Origin: Candidatus Nanopelagicaceae bacterium | GTDB lineage: Bacteria; Actinomycetota; Actinomycetes; Nanopelagicales; Nanopelagicaceae | Assembly: GCA_009691185.1 (NCBI GenBank) | Contig: SHVD01000005.1 | Location: forward strand, 1 to 35,898 | DNA length: 35,898 nucleotides | Reading direction: 5' to 3' | Shown: piece after piece, positions 24,406 to 32,385 of the stretch | Position numbering within the stretch: position 1 is the stretch's first letter | Layout of the letters: every line of letters begins with the position of its first letter | Position numbers and translations under genes: made by a program | Notes under the pieces: model-generated | Seen by the model: only the letters and a program-made list of their open reading frames with translations | Told to the model about the DNA's origin: nothing | The model's database searches: none

Positions 24406-25248
24406 CTACCGTTGGCAACGCGGACAAAAATGGGAAGATCGATTCGCAAAGGCGATTCTACGGATAGCAGTGGCGCATCTTGAACATGGTTGCCCTTCAC
24501 GACCATAAACGCTTAAAGAGCGCGAAAAGTAACCACTCTCACCATTAACATTTTTATATTGCTCATCAAAGGATGTACCACCAGCCTTAATTGCACCTTT
24601 CATAACCGACACCGTACTTGTAATAACTTTTTTAATCTCCCTTTCTGATAAATCTTCACAGATTATCTCTGGATGAATTCTTGCCCGCCACAATCCTTCA
24701 TCGGCATAGATGTTTCCAATACCACTCACCACTGTTTGACTAAGCAGGGCTGGTTTTATAGCTGTTTTCTTTTGCTTTATTTTCGAAACTACCTGTTTAA
24801 TATCAAACTCTTTCGCGAATGGATCAAGTGCAATGTGTGCCACACAGGTTGGAACGCCGTCAGATTGCTGTTCTACGGATAGCCAGCCAAAGGTACGCTG
24901 ATCAATAAATCTAATTTCATCCCTAATCTTTCTTAAACGTATGCCATTACTTAATCCCAACCTGGCTCGTAAATGTGGTTGTTTTGTGGCCAGAGTTGGC
25001 TGTACTAGTAATTGGCCGCTCATTCCCAAATGCGCAACTAGTGTTATTTCTCGATTCAACTCAAACCAAAGAAACTTACCCCTTCGGTTTACTGCAATGA
25101 TTTTTGCACCATTTACTGCAGATAATGCAGCAATCGAACTGGATTTTATTGCCCTGGGATGGAAACTTTCTGCCTCACAAATAATTTTCCCTAGTACATA
25201 TTTTTCAAGCCCACTTCGAACTGTTTCAACCTCAGGTAGCTCTGGCAT
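24406..25248 (-). CDS. mutM: Formamidopyrimidine-DNA glycosylase
   Basis: Fpg/MutM bifunctional glycosylase-lyase removing 8-oxoguanine and ring-opened purines; 280 residues. The catalytic N-terminal PELPEVETVR is intact after removal of methionine. The H2TH region is GIGNIYADEGLWRARIHPE. The C-terminal zinc finger is formed by the CSRC and CPRC pairs. It starts 15 nt after rnc and is followed by smc after 55 nt, the conserved rnc-mutM-smc order. It complements endonuclease IV. Confidence 0.96.
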   Translation of the reverse strand: MPELPEVETVRSGLEKYVLGKIICEAESFHPRAIKSSSIAALSAVNGAKIIAVNRRGKFLWFELNREITLVAHLGMSGQLLVQPTLATKQPHLRARLGLSNGIRLRKIRDEIRFIDQRTFGWLSVEQQSDGVPTCVAHIALDPFAKEFDIKQVVSKIKQKKTAIKPALLSQTVVSGIGNIYADEGLWRARIHPEIICEDLSEREIKKVITSTVSVMKGAIKAGGTSFDEQYKNVNGESGYFSRSLSVYGREGQPCSRCATAIRRIAFANRSSHFCPRCQR

Positions 25249-25263
25249 TTCTGAGTAAAACTA

Positions 25264-25917
25264 CTATTTCTTTTTACTTCTACTACTTAAGAGATCATAA
25301 GCAAGCTTTGCCGCTGCTTGCTCCGCTTCACGTTTACTTTTTCCCTCACCATTAGGAAACTTTTCACTACTGACAATCACGGTGGCAATAAAACTCTTAT
25401 CGTGATCTGGTCCTGATTCAGTAATTTCATACTCTGGTGATGATAAATTTAAACCTGAGGTCAACTCTTGAAGAGCAGTTTTGCTATCAAGGCTGGCACC
25501 AATGTCAGATGCCACGGTAAGTGCTGGCTTTATCCACTCTAAAACTATCTGAGCGGTTTTTGCATAACCGTGCTGGATATAAATTGCACCAACTAATGCT
25601 TCTAGTGAATCTGCCAGAATTGAATTCTTATCTCGCCCGTTAGTGGCTTCCTCACCCTTGCCTATTCGAAGATGCTCACCTAGTTCTATATCTCGAGCTA
25701 TTTGTGCCAGCGCTCTCATGTTTACTACACCAGATCTAAGTGGACTTAATCTACTCTCATCTAAATTAGGAAACTGTTTGTAAAGTTCATCGGTAACAAC
25801 TAGTCCTAATACTGAATCACCTAAAAACTCTAACCGTTCATTTGTTGGAATACCACCGGCTTCGTAAGAAAAAGAACGGTGGGTTAATGCAAGTTCCAGC
25901 AACTCATCCTTAACCAA
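25264..25917 (-). CDS. rnc: Ribonuclease III
   Basis: Double-strand-specific endoribonuclease for rRNA and mRNA processing. The catalytic signature NERLEFLGDSVLGL is present, with the second acidic site in ILADSLEALVGAIY and a C-terminal dsRNA-binding domain ending SKREAEQAAAKLAYDLL. Coordinates use TTG 25917 (217 residues), but the conserved N-terminal helix continues upstream in frame (SSLTERLGI), open to a TAG at 25962. A CTG at 25950 with GAGG 6 nt upstream, right after the rpmF stop, may be the true start, giving 228 residues. Product certain, start uncertain. Confidence 0.95.
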   Translation of the reverse strand: MVKDELLELALTHRSFSYEAGGIPTNERLEFLGDSVLGLVVTDELYKQFPNLDESRLSPLRSGVVNMRALAQIARDIELGEHLRIGKGEEATNGRDKNSILADSLEALVGAIYIQHGYAKTAQIVLEWIKPALTVASDIGASLDSKTALQELTSGLNLSSPEYEITESGPDHDKSFIATVIVSSEKFPNGEGKSKREAEQAAAKLAYDLLSSRSKKK

Positions 25918-25951
25918 GATTCCGAGTCGCTCGGTTAGGCTTGAATACAGA

Positions 25952-26125
25952 TCAGACCTCTAAAACCTGACGACGATTGTAAGTACCGCAGGTAGGGCAA
26001 GCAGTATGTTGCAATTTTGGTTGTTGGCATTGTTCACAAGTTGCAAGATTTGCAGGAGTTGTCTTCCACATGCTTCGACGAGAGCGAGTGCGTGCTCGCG
26101 ACATTTTCCGCTTTGGGACTGGCAT
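25952..26125 (-). CDS. rpmF: Ribosomal protein bL32
   Basis: A 57-residue large-subunit protein starting MPVPKRKMSRARTRSRRSMW, the universal bL32 opening. It carries four cysteines as CEQC (30-33) and CPTC (43-46), the zinc-binding form. The ATG has a GGGAG site about 9 nt upstream. It sits between yceD and rnc, as in most actinobacteria. The last codons (GAGGTCTGA) appear to contain the ribosome site for rnc. Confidence 0.97.
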   Translation of the reverse strand: MPVPKRKMSRARTRSRRSMWKTTPANLATCEQCQQPKLQHTACPTCGTYNRRQVLEV

Positions 26126-26193
26126 GATTTTTACTCCCTATATTGATTTACTATTTCAAGAAGATAATTATCTACGAAAAATCTGATCTTGTA

Positions 26194-26214
26194 AAAACGG
26201 CTTAACCCTTAAGC
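26194..26214 (-). terminator. Short intrinsic terminator overlapping the yceD stop
   Basis: A perfect 6-bp stem GCTTAA/TTAAGC with a 3-nt loop, followed on the - strand by CG and a T5 run. The TAA stop of yceD is inside the stem. It would attenuate read-through from yceD into rpmF; the short, AT-containing stem suggests partial termination. Confidence 0.5.
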
Positions 26215-26784
26215 GTCAAAATCCTTCAAAGCTGCCCAACGAGGGTCTGCCTCGGTATGGGAGTGCTCCTTTGGTAGCGCACGCCATTTTTCACCACAAA
26301 CCTGACACAGCCCTGGGCAATCCTCAGAACACAATGGATTTACCTCTAAATTTAAAATTACCGCATCCCTAACTGGCAGCTCTAAATCTATTTCATCTCC
26401 ATCCATGTAATACAAATCATCCTCTTCTAAATCAACCTCATTATCTTTAGCTGAGCGCTCTTTGCCTCGCTTCTTACCTGCACTCTTACTTGCAGCAGTT
26501 TCATAATAAAAAAGTTCCGTAAAATTCTCATCGATTGGCCAGGTAATCCCATCAAGACATCTTGTGCACTCACCAGTTGCCTGTGCCATAACCCGGCCCA
26601 TTGTTAAAACCCCTTCATCTACCGATTGAATGCGCAGATCTAATTCAATAATCTCACCAGGTTTCACAGATAATAAATCAACACCAACTGGCTCAGTTAT
26701 TTCCAGATCCAACTCATACTCGCGTATCTCTCCGGCACGATGCGGTAAATCATGGGTATTAAAGATAAATATTGAACGAGCCAT
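26209..26784 (-). CDS. YceD/DUF177 family protein
   Basis: A 191-residue DUF177 protein, the family that sits next to rpmF in bacteria and is linked to 23S rRNA and 50S biogenesis. It shows the conserved ECTRCLDGI pair and the C-terminal CSEDCPGLCQVCGEKW cluster, so four to six cysteines may bind metal. A charged low-complexity insert (about 120-147, KKRGKERSAKDNEVDLEEDD) is in the middle. It begins 6 nt after the DivIVA-like gene. A short terminator overlaps its stop codon. Confidence 0.9.
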   Translation of the reverse strand: MARSIFIFNTHDLPHRAGEIREYELDLEITEPVGVDLLSVKPGEIIELDLRIQSVDEGVLTMGRVMAQATGECTRCLDGITWPIDENFTELFYYETAASKSAGKKRGKERSAKDNEVDLEEDDLYYMDGDEIDLELPVRDAVILNLEVNPLCSEDCPGLCQVCGEKWRALPKEHSHTEADPRWAALKDFDA

Positions 26785-26790
26785 ATAAAA

Positions 26791-27267
26791 CTACTTCTTT
26801 AGTTCAGAAAGTGCGTGTTTGGTTTCAAATCCATCTAATTGATCTCGACCCTTACTAATTACATCTAATGTCTTATTGAGAACGACTTCCAAAGTTGCCA
26901 GCCTAGTGTCGATGTACTCATCAATTTCATCCCGACTTGCATCACTCTCAGCATTCACCTCAGCCATTATTTTTTGTGCTTCCTTGCGGGCATTTGCAAC
27001 GATACTCGTTTGCTCTACCAGGCGTGCAACTTCTTCTCTAGATTGGGCGATAATGGCATCTGCCTGCTCACGAGCACTCTCTAGTATTTGATCCTTGTCT
27101 CGCAATACTGCGATTGCTTTTGCAAGATCTGATGGAAATGAAACCTTTACTTTGTCCAGAATTTGCAACATTTCCCCACGGTTTAATACACAGGATGCAG
27201 AAAGTGGAACTGAGCGAGCCTCTTCAACCGCCGCGATTGCCACCTCTAGGCTTTCAACTACATCCAT
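26791..27267 (-). CDS. DivIVA-like coiled-coil protein
   Basis: A 158-residue, mostly helical, charged protein without membrane segments. It resembles the conserved actinobacterial coiled-coil protein encoded before the DUF177 gene (mycobacterial Rv2927c position), related to DivIVA/cell division initiation proteins. The repeated ARKEAQKIMAEVNAESDASRD-like heptads support a coiled coil from about 60 to 140. It starts with ATG preceded by GGAAGGAG, 2 nt after coaD. A role in polar growth or division is inferred from family and place only. Confidence 0.75.
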   Translation of the reverse strand: MDVVESLEVAIAAVEEARSVPLSASCVLNRGEMLQILDKVKVSFPSDLAKAIAVLRDKDQILESAREQADAIIAQSREEVARLVEQTSIVANARKEAQKIMAEVNAESDASRDEIDEYIDTRLATLEVVLNKTLDVISKGRDQLDGFETKHALSELKK

Positions 27268-27269
27268 TC

Positions 27270-27752
27270 TTACTCCTTCCGCTTAACTCTAGATTTTAAC
27301 CTATCGACAATAGCAGCCGGAATATAAGCTGACACATCACCGCCATAACTGGCTATCTCCTTCACTAAAGAAGAGGACAAAAATGAATGTGAGGGCGCTG
27401 TGGACATAAACAAGGTTTCAACTCCTTGTAACTGCAAATTCACTTGGCTCATCTGTAATTCATAGTCAAAATCACTCACCGCTCTTAAGCCCTTAACAAT
27501 CGTTGGAATCTTATTTGTCCGGCAATAATCAACTAATAAACCACTCCAAGAGTCCACTTTTACATTTGAATAGCGGCTAGTCACCTCTTTGATCATGGTA
27601 ATTCGTTCATCAACTGTGAATAGTGAACTTTTGATTTGATTAACCAAAACCGCAATTACTACCTCATCAAATAATGTACAAGCCCTAGCAATAATATCTA
27701 GATGGCCATTGGTGATTGGATCAAAAGATCCCGGGCAAACCACACGTCTCAT
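27270..27752 (-). CDS. coaD: Phosphopantetheine adenylyltransferase
   Basis: Fourth step of coenzyme A synthesis, ATP plus 4'-phosphopantetheine to dephospho-CoA. It has 160 residues with the nucleotidyltransferase motif PGSFDPITNGHLDII at the N-terminus and SFLSSSLVKEIASYGGDVS near the end. A TAGCGT lies 7 nt before the ATG, a possible leaderless promoter. It lies between rsmD and the DivIVA-like gene, the standard actinobacterial order. Confidence 0.97.
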   Translation of the reverse strand: MRRVVCPGSFDPITNGHLDIIARACTLFDEVVIAVLVNQIKSSLFTVDERITMIKEVTSRYSNVKVDSWSGLLVDYCRTNKIPTIVKGLRAVSDFDYELQMSQVNLQLQGVETLFMSTAPSHSFLSSSLVKEIASYGGDVSAYIPAAIVDRLKSRVKRKE

Positions 27753-27759
27753 GGATAAA

Positions 27760-27765
27760 ACGCTA
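27760..27765 (-). promoter_or_regulatory. Possible -10 box of coaD
   Basis: TAGCGT on the - strand, 7 nt before ATG 27752, in the 49-nt gap after rsmD. It is a weaker match to the geometry seen elsewhere (6 nt). Confidence 0.3.
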
Positions 27766-27801
27766 GCAACTAATTGCTAAGTTAGCCATTTTGCATCAGA
27801 T

Positions 27802-28380
27802 CTAGCGCTCAGTTAATACTCCGTAATGAATACTGCCGTCGCCATATGAGCGAAGTTTTAGCTGCTCCAATCCTTCGGGCCAGATGAAATCTTTAGATTT
27901 GGCTTCGCGCTCAATTGCAATCACGCCAAACTTGCTTAATAGATTTAAGGTGAGAATTTTCTTTAAGATTTTTTCGACCTCACTATTAGCCACCTCATAT
28001 GGTGGATCAATATAAATAACCTCATAAGGATTTTTTGCGGTATGGTTTAGAAATTCAAACACACTCTTTGTATGAACTTTATATTTCCCAACCCCGTTAA
28101 GATTTGCAATTAATGCGAAGTTCTCCTCACAAACTTCAGAACTAATTGGATTATTTTCCACTGCCTCAACTAAAGCTGCTCCTCGGGAAAGAGCCTCTAC
28201 CCCTACTGCGCCAGAGCCAGCAAAAAGATCTAAAAAATGTAAACCTTCCAGATTATTAAAAGTAGAGATTAATGATGAGAATAATCCCTCACGCGCCCGA
28301 TCAGATGTTGGTCTGGTAATTGAAGGGGGTGAAAAAAGTTTGCGCCCCTTGCCAAGTCCGGCGATTATTCGCATGCTCAT
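27802..28380 (-). CDS. rsmD: 16S rRNA (guanine966-N2)-methyltransferase RsmD
   Basis: SAM-dependent methyltransferase of 192 residues. The start RIIAGLGKGRKL and RPTSDRAREGLFSSL are family motifs, the SAM-binding loop is FLDLFAGSGAVGVEALSRGA, and the catalytic motif is DPPYEV. It methylates G966 of 16S rRNA during 30S assembly. The ATG overlaps the recG stop (ATGA), so it is co-translated with recG. Confidence 0.95.
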   Translation of the reverse strand: MSMRIIAGLGKGRKLFSPPSITRPTSDRAREGLFSSLISTFNNLEGLHFLDLFAGSGAVGVEALSRGAALVEAVENNPISSEVCEENFALIANLNGVGKYKVHTKSVFEFLNHTAKNPYEVIYIDPPYEVANSEVEKILKKILTLNLLSKFGVIAIEREAKSKDFIWPEGLEQLKLRSYGDGSIHYGVLTER

Positions 28381-30563
28381 GATTTATCCATAAAACCAGT
28401 GGCCTCATCAACTTTCAACTTTTCAACCTCAACTTTTAATTGTGGCAGGTCAGTCAATTCCGGATTCTTTGCCAAAACATTAAGTGCCACCTCTCTGGCT
28501 TGATCAATTAATTTTTCATCTCGTAATACTCGCAGCAGGCGCAAATGCGATTTACCGCCAGATTGTGAGCGACCGAGAACATCTCCCTCTTTGCGCTGCT
28601 CTAGATCTAATCTTGCTAGTTCAAAGCCATCAAGTGTCGCAGCTACTGCAACCAGCCGTTGCATGCTTTGTGAATCCTCTTGGGCATTACTAACAAATAG
28701 ACAAAGTCCAGGCACGCTTCCTCTGCCAACTCTGCCGCGTAATTGATGCAACTGTGAGACACCAAATCTATCTGCATCCATTATTACCATCATTGATGCA
28801 TTGGGTACGTCAACTCCAACCTCGATCACAGTTGTCGCAATTAAAACCTCGATCTCCCCTTTCGCAAATGCACTCATGGTTTCATCTTTAATCTCACTAG
28901 ATAACTTGCTATGCAGTACCGCTATTTTTAAACCTTTAAGTGGGCCACTGGCTAGCTCTGGTGCTAACTCCTCAACCGCACTCATTTCATCATTATCTAA
29001 ATACTCCTCACCAAGTAGTGAGGCTGCGGTGATTTCTCTCGCTGTCATCTTCTTATTCGGATTGGCGATTCGCGGTGCAACAATGTAAACCTGATGTCCT
29101 TTCGCTACCTCCTCCTTCACTCTCTCCCAAGCTCTATTTAAGTAATGCGGCTTTTCAAGCACTGGTATTAAGTGAGTTGTGATTCCTATTCGACCAGCAG
29201 GTAATTCATGCAAGGTTGAGATATCAAGATCACCAAAAACTGTCATTGCAACAGTGCGAGGTATTGGTGTTGCTGTCATTACTAATAGATGTGGTGGCTG
29301 CTTTGCCTTCATCCTTAATGCATCCCGTTGCTCTACACCAAACCTATGTTGCTCATCTACTACAACTAAACCTAAATCTTTGAACTCAACTCCATCTGAA
29401 ATAAGTGCATGTGTGCCAATTACAATTCCAGTTTGTCCAGAGGCAAGTTTTGCGTGAATCGCTTTTTTTTGAGCAAGTGGTAGCGACCCAGTTAATAACT
29501 CAACCTGGGTACCAATTTCACCAGCTTGCAATATTCCAGCCTGAGCTAAATCGCCTAATAATTTAGTAATCGTTCGATAATGTTGTTGGGCTAGCACCTC
29601 AGTTGGTGCAAGCAACGCAACTTGCCCTGATGAATCAACTACCGACAACATCGCTCTTAATGCCACAACAGTTTTTCCGGAGCCGACCTCTCCCTGTAAT
29701 AATCTATGCATCGGGTATTTATTTGAAAGATCCTTTTCAATTTGACTATTAACTTCAATTTGTCCAGAGGTGTATTTGAAAGGCAATTTTTCCTCAAATG
29801 CTGCCACTAAAACTGGCGTATTTGGAGTTCTTGATTTTGTGCTTAACTTTGCAATTTCATTTCGTCGCTGACCCAACAACAACTGCAGAAGTAATGCCTC
29901 ATCAAAAGTGAGCCTTTGTTTGGCATTTTCTGCAGATTCAAGATCTGGCGGCTGATGAATATCAGCAAATGCTTTTTTCAAAGTTGGGTAAGCAAACTGA
30001 GCTGCAATATCTTTAGGTAAATAATCTGGCAACTCATCTAGAGAATCTAAAGTTAATTTCACACACTGCATAATTTTCCAAGAGGGTAATTTTGATGTCG
30101 CTGGATATACTGGCAGGAATTTGCCAGCAAACTCAGCTACTGCTGAATCAACATCATCACCATCAGGTATCAGCTGATAATCAGGGTGGGATAGTTGACG
30201 CTTTCCTTTAAAGATACCTACTTTGCCTGCAAATAACCCCACCCGACCGGTTTTTAAATCTTTTTCTCGCCACGCTTGGTTGAAAAAAGTTAGGGATAAA
30301 TTTGCACTGCCGTCAGTAACTACTACCTCTAAGATATTTTTTCCATTTGCTCGACGTAATTTGACTGCCTCTATTTCAGCCAAGATTGTTACCTCATCTT
30401 CTGCAATTAAAGTAGAAATATCAGTCAATTCACCACGAACCACATACCTACGCGGATAATGTCGCAGTAATTCATTAACATCTGTAATACCAAAGGATTT
30501 CTCTAAAACCGCAGCAGTCCGATCGCCTAAGACATTAGTTAATCGGGTGGTAAGGATTGCCAT
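28377..30563 (-). CDS. recG: ATP-dependent DNA helicase RecG
   Basis: Branch-migration helicase of 728 residues rescuing stalled forks. An N-terminal wedge/OB region (about 1-190) precedes the helicase core: GEVGSGKT Walker A, DEQHRFGVEQR motif II, TATPIPRT motif III, and motifs V-VI in ATTVIEVGVDVPNAS and QLRGRVGRG. The terminal part is the usual RecG tail. GATACT is positioned 6 nt before the ATG, a near match to the local promoter geometry. Divergent to rpmB. The DAK/FakA-type gene often found between recG and rpmB in actinobacteria is absent. Confidence 0.97.
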   Translation of the reverse strand: MAILTTRLTNVLGDRTAAVLEKSFGITDVNELLRHYPRRYVVRGELTDISTLIAEDEVTILAEIEAVKLRRANGKNILEVVVTDGSANLSLTFFNQAWREKDLKTGRVGLFAGKVGIFKGKRQLSHPDYQLIPDGDDVDSAVAEFAGKFLPVYPATSKLPSWKIMQCVKLTLDSLDELPDYLPKDIAAQFAYPTLKKAFADIHQPPDLESAENAKQRLTFDEALLLQLLLGQRRNEIAKLSTKSRTPNTPVLVAAFEEKLPFKYTSGQIEVNSQIEKDLSNKYPMHRLLQGEVGSGKTVVALRAMLSVVDSSGQVALLAPTEVLAQQHYRTITKLLGDLAQAGILQAGEIGTQVELLTGSLPLAQKKAIHAKLASGQTGIVIGTHALISDGVEFKDLGLVVVDEQHRFGVEQRDALRMKAKQPPHLLVMTATPIPRTVAMTVFGDLDISTLHELPAGRIGITTHLIPVLEKPHYLNRAWERVKEEVAKGHQVYIVAPRIANPNKKMTAREITAASLLGEEYLDNDEMSAVEELAPELASGPLKGLKIAVLHSKLSSEIKDETMSAFAKGEIEVLIATTVIEVGVDVPNASMMVIMDADRFGVSQLHQLRGRVGRGSVPGLCLFVSNAQEDSQSMQRLVAVAATLDGFELARLDLEQRKEGDVLGRSQSGGKSHLRLLRVLRDEKLIDQAREVALNVLAKNPELTDLPQLKVEVEKLKVDEATGFMDKS

Positions 30564-30569
30564 AGTGGA

Positions 30570-30575
30570 AGTATC
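30570..30575 (-). promoter_or_regulatory. Possible -10 box of recG
   Basis: GATACT on the - strand, 6 nt before ATG 30563. The first base departs from the TANNNT pattern, so it is a weak call. Confidence 0.3.
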
Positions 30576-30692
30576 TAACGCCGCCTGGCCAACTATGCGT
30601 AACTACCCACCGGATTAGCCATTTAATACCCTCACAAGGTAATCTTTCGCCTCTAATTAAGTGAACCAAGGAAAATCAAGGGAGTAATTAAC

Positions 30693-30878
30693 GTGTCTTC
30701 TGTATGCGATCTCTGCGGTAAGGCTCCAAGCTTTGGTAATAACGTCTCCCATTCAAAGCATGCAACCCGCCGCCGTTGGAATCCAAATATTCAAAAGATC
30801 CGCACAATTATCAATGGCCAAGCTAAACGTAAAAATGTTTGTGCATCATGTCTTAAAGCGGGTAAAGCAGTTCGCTAA
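30693..30878 (+). CDS. rpmB: Ribosomal protein bL28
   Basis: A 61-residue large-subunit protein beginning MSSVCDLCGKAPSFGNNVSH and continuing KHATRRRWNPNIQKIR, the bL28 core. CDLC (5-8) and CASC (50-53) make it the zinc-binding form. GTG start with GGGAG about 9 nt upstream. Its stop codon directly abuts the thiL stop on the other strand (30878/30879). It has its own promoter region in the 129-nt gap to recG. Confidence 0.97.
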   Translation: MSSVCDLCGKAPSFGNNVSHSKHATRRRWNPNIQKIRTIINGQAKRKNVCASCLKAGKAVR

Positions 30879-31814
30879 TTAAAAGTGCTGATATCCAGCC
30901 TTTTGAATTTTTTCACCATCAAGTAACACCTCACCATTGCCCAGCTCTACGACGCCAATCTCAAGCCCAATCTCATCACTAGCATTTTTAGGATCCACAG
31001 TAGCTAGAAAAAAGTGATCCTCTCCTCCGGTCAGAATCCAATCAAATACCTGCTCACCTAACTCAACTGCTAACTCTGCAAGATCTTTAAAATCTGATCC
31101 TGATATTAATTTATCTTTAGATAAATTAATTCTTACAGTTGACGCAGAGGCAATATGGCTAGCGTCAGTGACTAGTCCATCGCTGATATCACACATTGAT
31201 GTAGCTACTTGTATTAATTTATCTGGCGCACTTAGCTTTGGATTCAAATGAGCCTCAACTACATATCTAGGACGATCTAACCCACGGGTTAATATTGCAA
31301 GACCAGCAGCAGATAATCCAGGTAATGCGGATACATAAACAATGTCGCCCACTTTCGCACCTGACCTAGTAATTGGTTTTTCTGAAATCTCACCAAGTGC
31401 GGTAATGCTTAAACTCATCTTCTCTGCTCTACTTAAATCTCCACCAATAACTGCAACTTCAAATTTATCAGCAACTGATCTAATTCCTTTTGCTAACTCA
31501 CTTACCATCTGCGAGTTATTAACCTCGGTGATAGCTGCTGCTACCAGTAGATATTTAGGAGTAGCTCCCATAGCAAATATGTCTGCCAGGTTTGCCGTTG
31601 TTAACTTGGCACCTATTTGAAACGGAGTAGACCATCCCCGTTTGAAATGGATATCTTCAACCGCCATATCCACCGTTGCCACTAGTTTTTTATTCGAGGC
31701 CAAAATCACAGCAGCATCATCACCGATGCCTATCTCAACTCCAGTTTGGAATGAGGCGTGAAAAAGATCGCGCAACTGTGCGATCAGCCCTGCTTCAGAT
31801 TCAGTCAATGCCAC
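30879..31814 (-). CDS. thiL: Thiamine-monophosphate kinase
   Basis: AIR-synthase-like kinase of 311 residues converting ThMP to TPP, the last step of cofactor formation. Motifs are GIGDDAAVI, TVDMAVEDIHFKRGWS, the metal-binding IGGDLSRAE, and MCDISDGLVTDASHIA. The GTG start at 31814 could instead be TTG 31808, 5 nt after GGGGAG. With PnuT and the small kinase it would complete salvage of exogenous thiamine. It does not show its own THI element. Confidence 0.95.
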   Translation of the reverse strand: MALTESEAGLIAQLRDLFHASFQTGVEIGIGDDAAVILASNKKLVATVDMAVEDIHFKRGWSTPFQIGAKLTTANLADIFAMGATPKYLLVAAAITEVNNSQMVSELAKGIRSVADKFEVAVIGGDLSRAEKMSLSITALGEISEKPITRSGAKVGDIVYVSALPGLSAAGLAILTRGLDRPRYVVEAHLNPKLSAPDKLIQVATSMCDISDGLVTDASHIASASTVRINLSKDKLISGSDFKDLAELAVELGEQVFDWILTGGEDHFFLATVDPKNASDEIGLEIGVVELGNGEVLLDGEKIQKAGYQHF

Positions 31815-31850
31815 TCCCCAATTAACTCGCTATAGGCTACCCTTTCATAC

Positions 31851-31879
31851 AGCTACATTTCATCGTTGAATATGTAGCT
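31851..31879. promoter_or_regulatory. Long inverted repeat upstream of the RAM-domain gene
   Basis: AGCTACAT (31851-31858) and ATGTAGCT (31872-31879) are perfect complements, and the inner TTCA/TGAA extends the pairing to 12 bp with a 4-nt loop and one bulged T. No T-run follows on either strand, so it is not an intrinsic terminator. It lies 19 nt upstream of the 31898 start and could be a dimer operator or a leader RNA hairpin. Confidence 0.6.
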
Positions 31880-31897
31880 CGGATTGAGAGGCAAGAA

Positions 31898-32134
31898 ATG
31901 TCTGTTCAGGCTTACATACTTATCCAAACTGAGGTTGGTAAAGCATCTAGTGTTGCAAAGGCTGTCTCTGCAATTGCAGGTGTGACAATCGCTGAAGGTG
32001 TTACCGGTCCATATGATGTGATTATGCGAGCAGAGTCGGCCAGTATGGAAGATTTTGGGCGGACCGTATTAGCTAAAGTTCAAGCAGTATCTGGGATCAC
32101 CAGAACTTTGACTTGCCCAGTTACAAGCCACTGA
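31898..32134 (+). CDS. Stand-alone Lrp/AsnC ligand-binding (RAM) domain protein
   Basis: A 78-residue protein consisting only of the RAM/AsnC ligand-binding fold (AYILIQTEVGKASSVAKAV, then VTGPYDVIMRAES and ITRTLTCPVTSH). It lacks the helix-turn-helix DNA-binding domain of Lrp, so it cannot bind DNA alone in the usual way. Such small proteins are known in actinobacteria and may sense amino acids or modulate partner regulators. ATG with GAGAGG about 9 nt upstream. It is preceded by a striking inverted repeat at 31851-31879. Confidence 0.88.
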   Translation: MSVQAYILIQTEVGKASSVAKAVSAIAGVTIAEGVTGPYDVIMRAESASMEDFGRTVLAKVQAVSGITRTLTCPVTSH

Positions 32135-32154
32135 GGGTTGATAAAACTTCTTAA

Positions 32155-32385
32155 CTAAAACCAGCGAATCATTCCAATGATTCCTGCTGTAGCGTAAAAG
32201 AACTGTAGAAATAGTATTCCCTTGTGTTTACCCAAGAAAGCCCAAATTCCTATGAATGCAGAGGAAGCCAATAGGAGGGTGAAGCCAATAAATTCAGCTC
32301 CAATGTTGGCAGCAACTAGCAGCGAATAAAAAATAGCGGTGATAACACCAAGCCACTCAAAAAATCTTGACTTACTTATCTTCAT
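32155..32385 (-). CDS. Small three-helix membrane protein
   Basis: A 76-residue protein with three hydrophobic stretches (about 10-30, 33-52, 55-74) and the ending GMIRWF. I recall no named family with certainty; the tryptophan-containing ends and spacing resemble one half of a PnuC-like fold. Its ATG overlaps the ybaK stop (ATGA), so it is the last gene of the plsC-gpsA-ddl-ybaK run. Function unknown. Confidence 0.7.
   Translation of the reverse strand: MKISKSRFFEWLGVITAIFYSLLVAANIGAEFIGFTLLLASSAFIGIWAFLGKHKGILFLQFFYATAGIIGMIRWF

Noticed and set aside
23980-24483. 167-codon plus-strand ORF opposite the smc 5' end
   Set aside because: Shadow of smc and mutM coding on the other strand; no recognisable protein features.
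26162-26173. Palindrome AGATAATTATCT upstream of rpmF as an operator
   Set aside because: Short AT-only-type palindromes are expected by chance in this composition and no partner site is seen.
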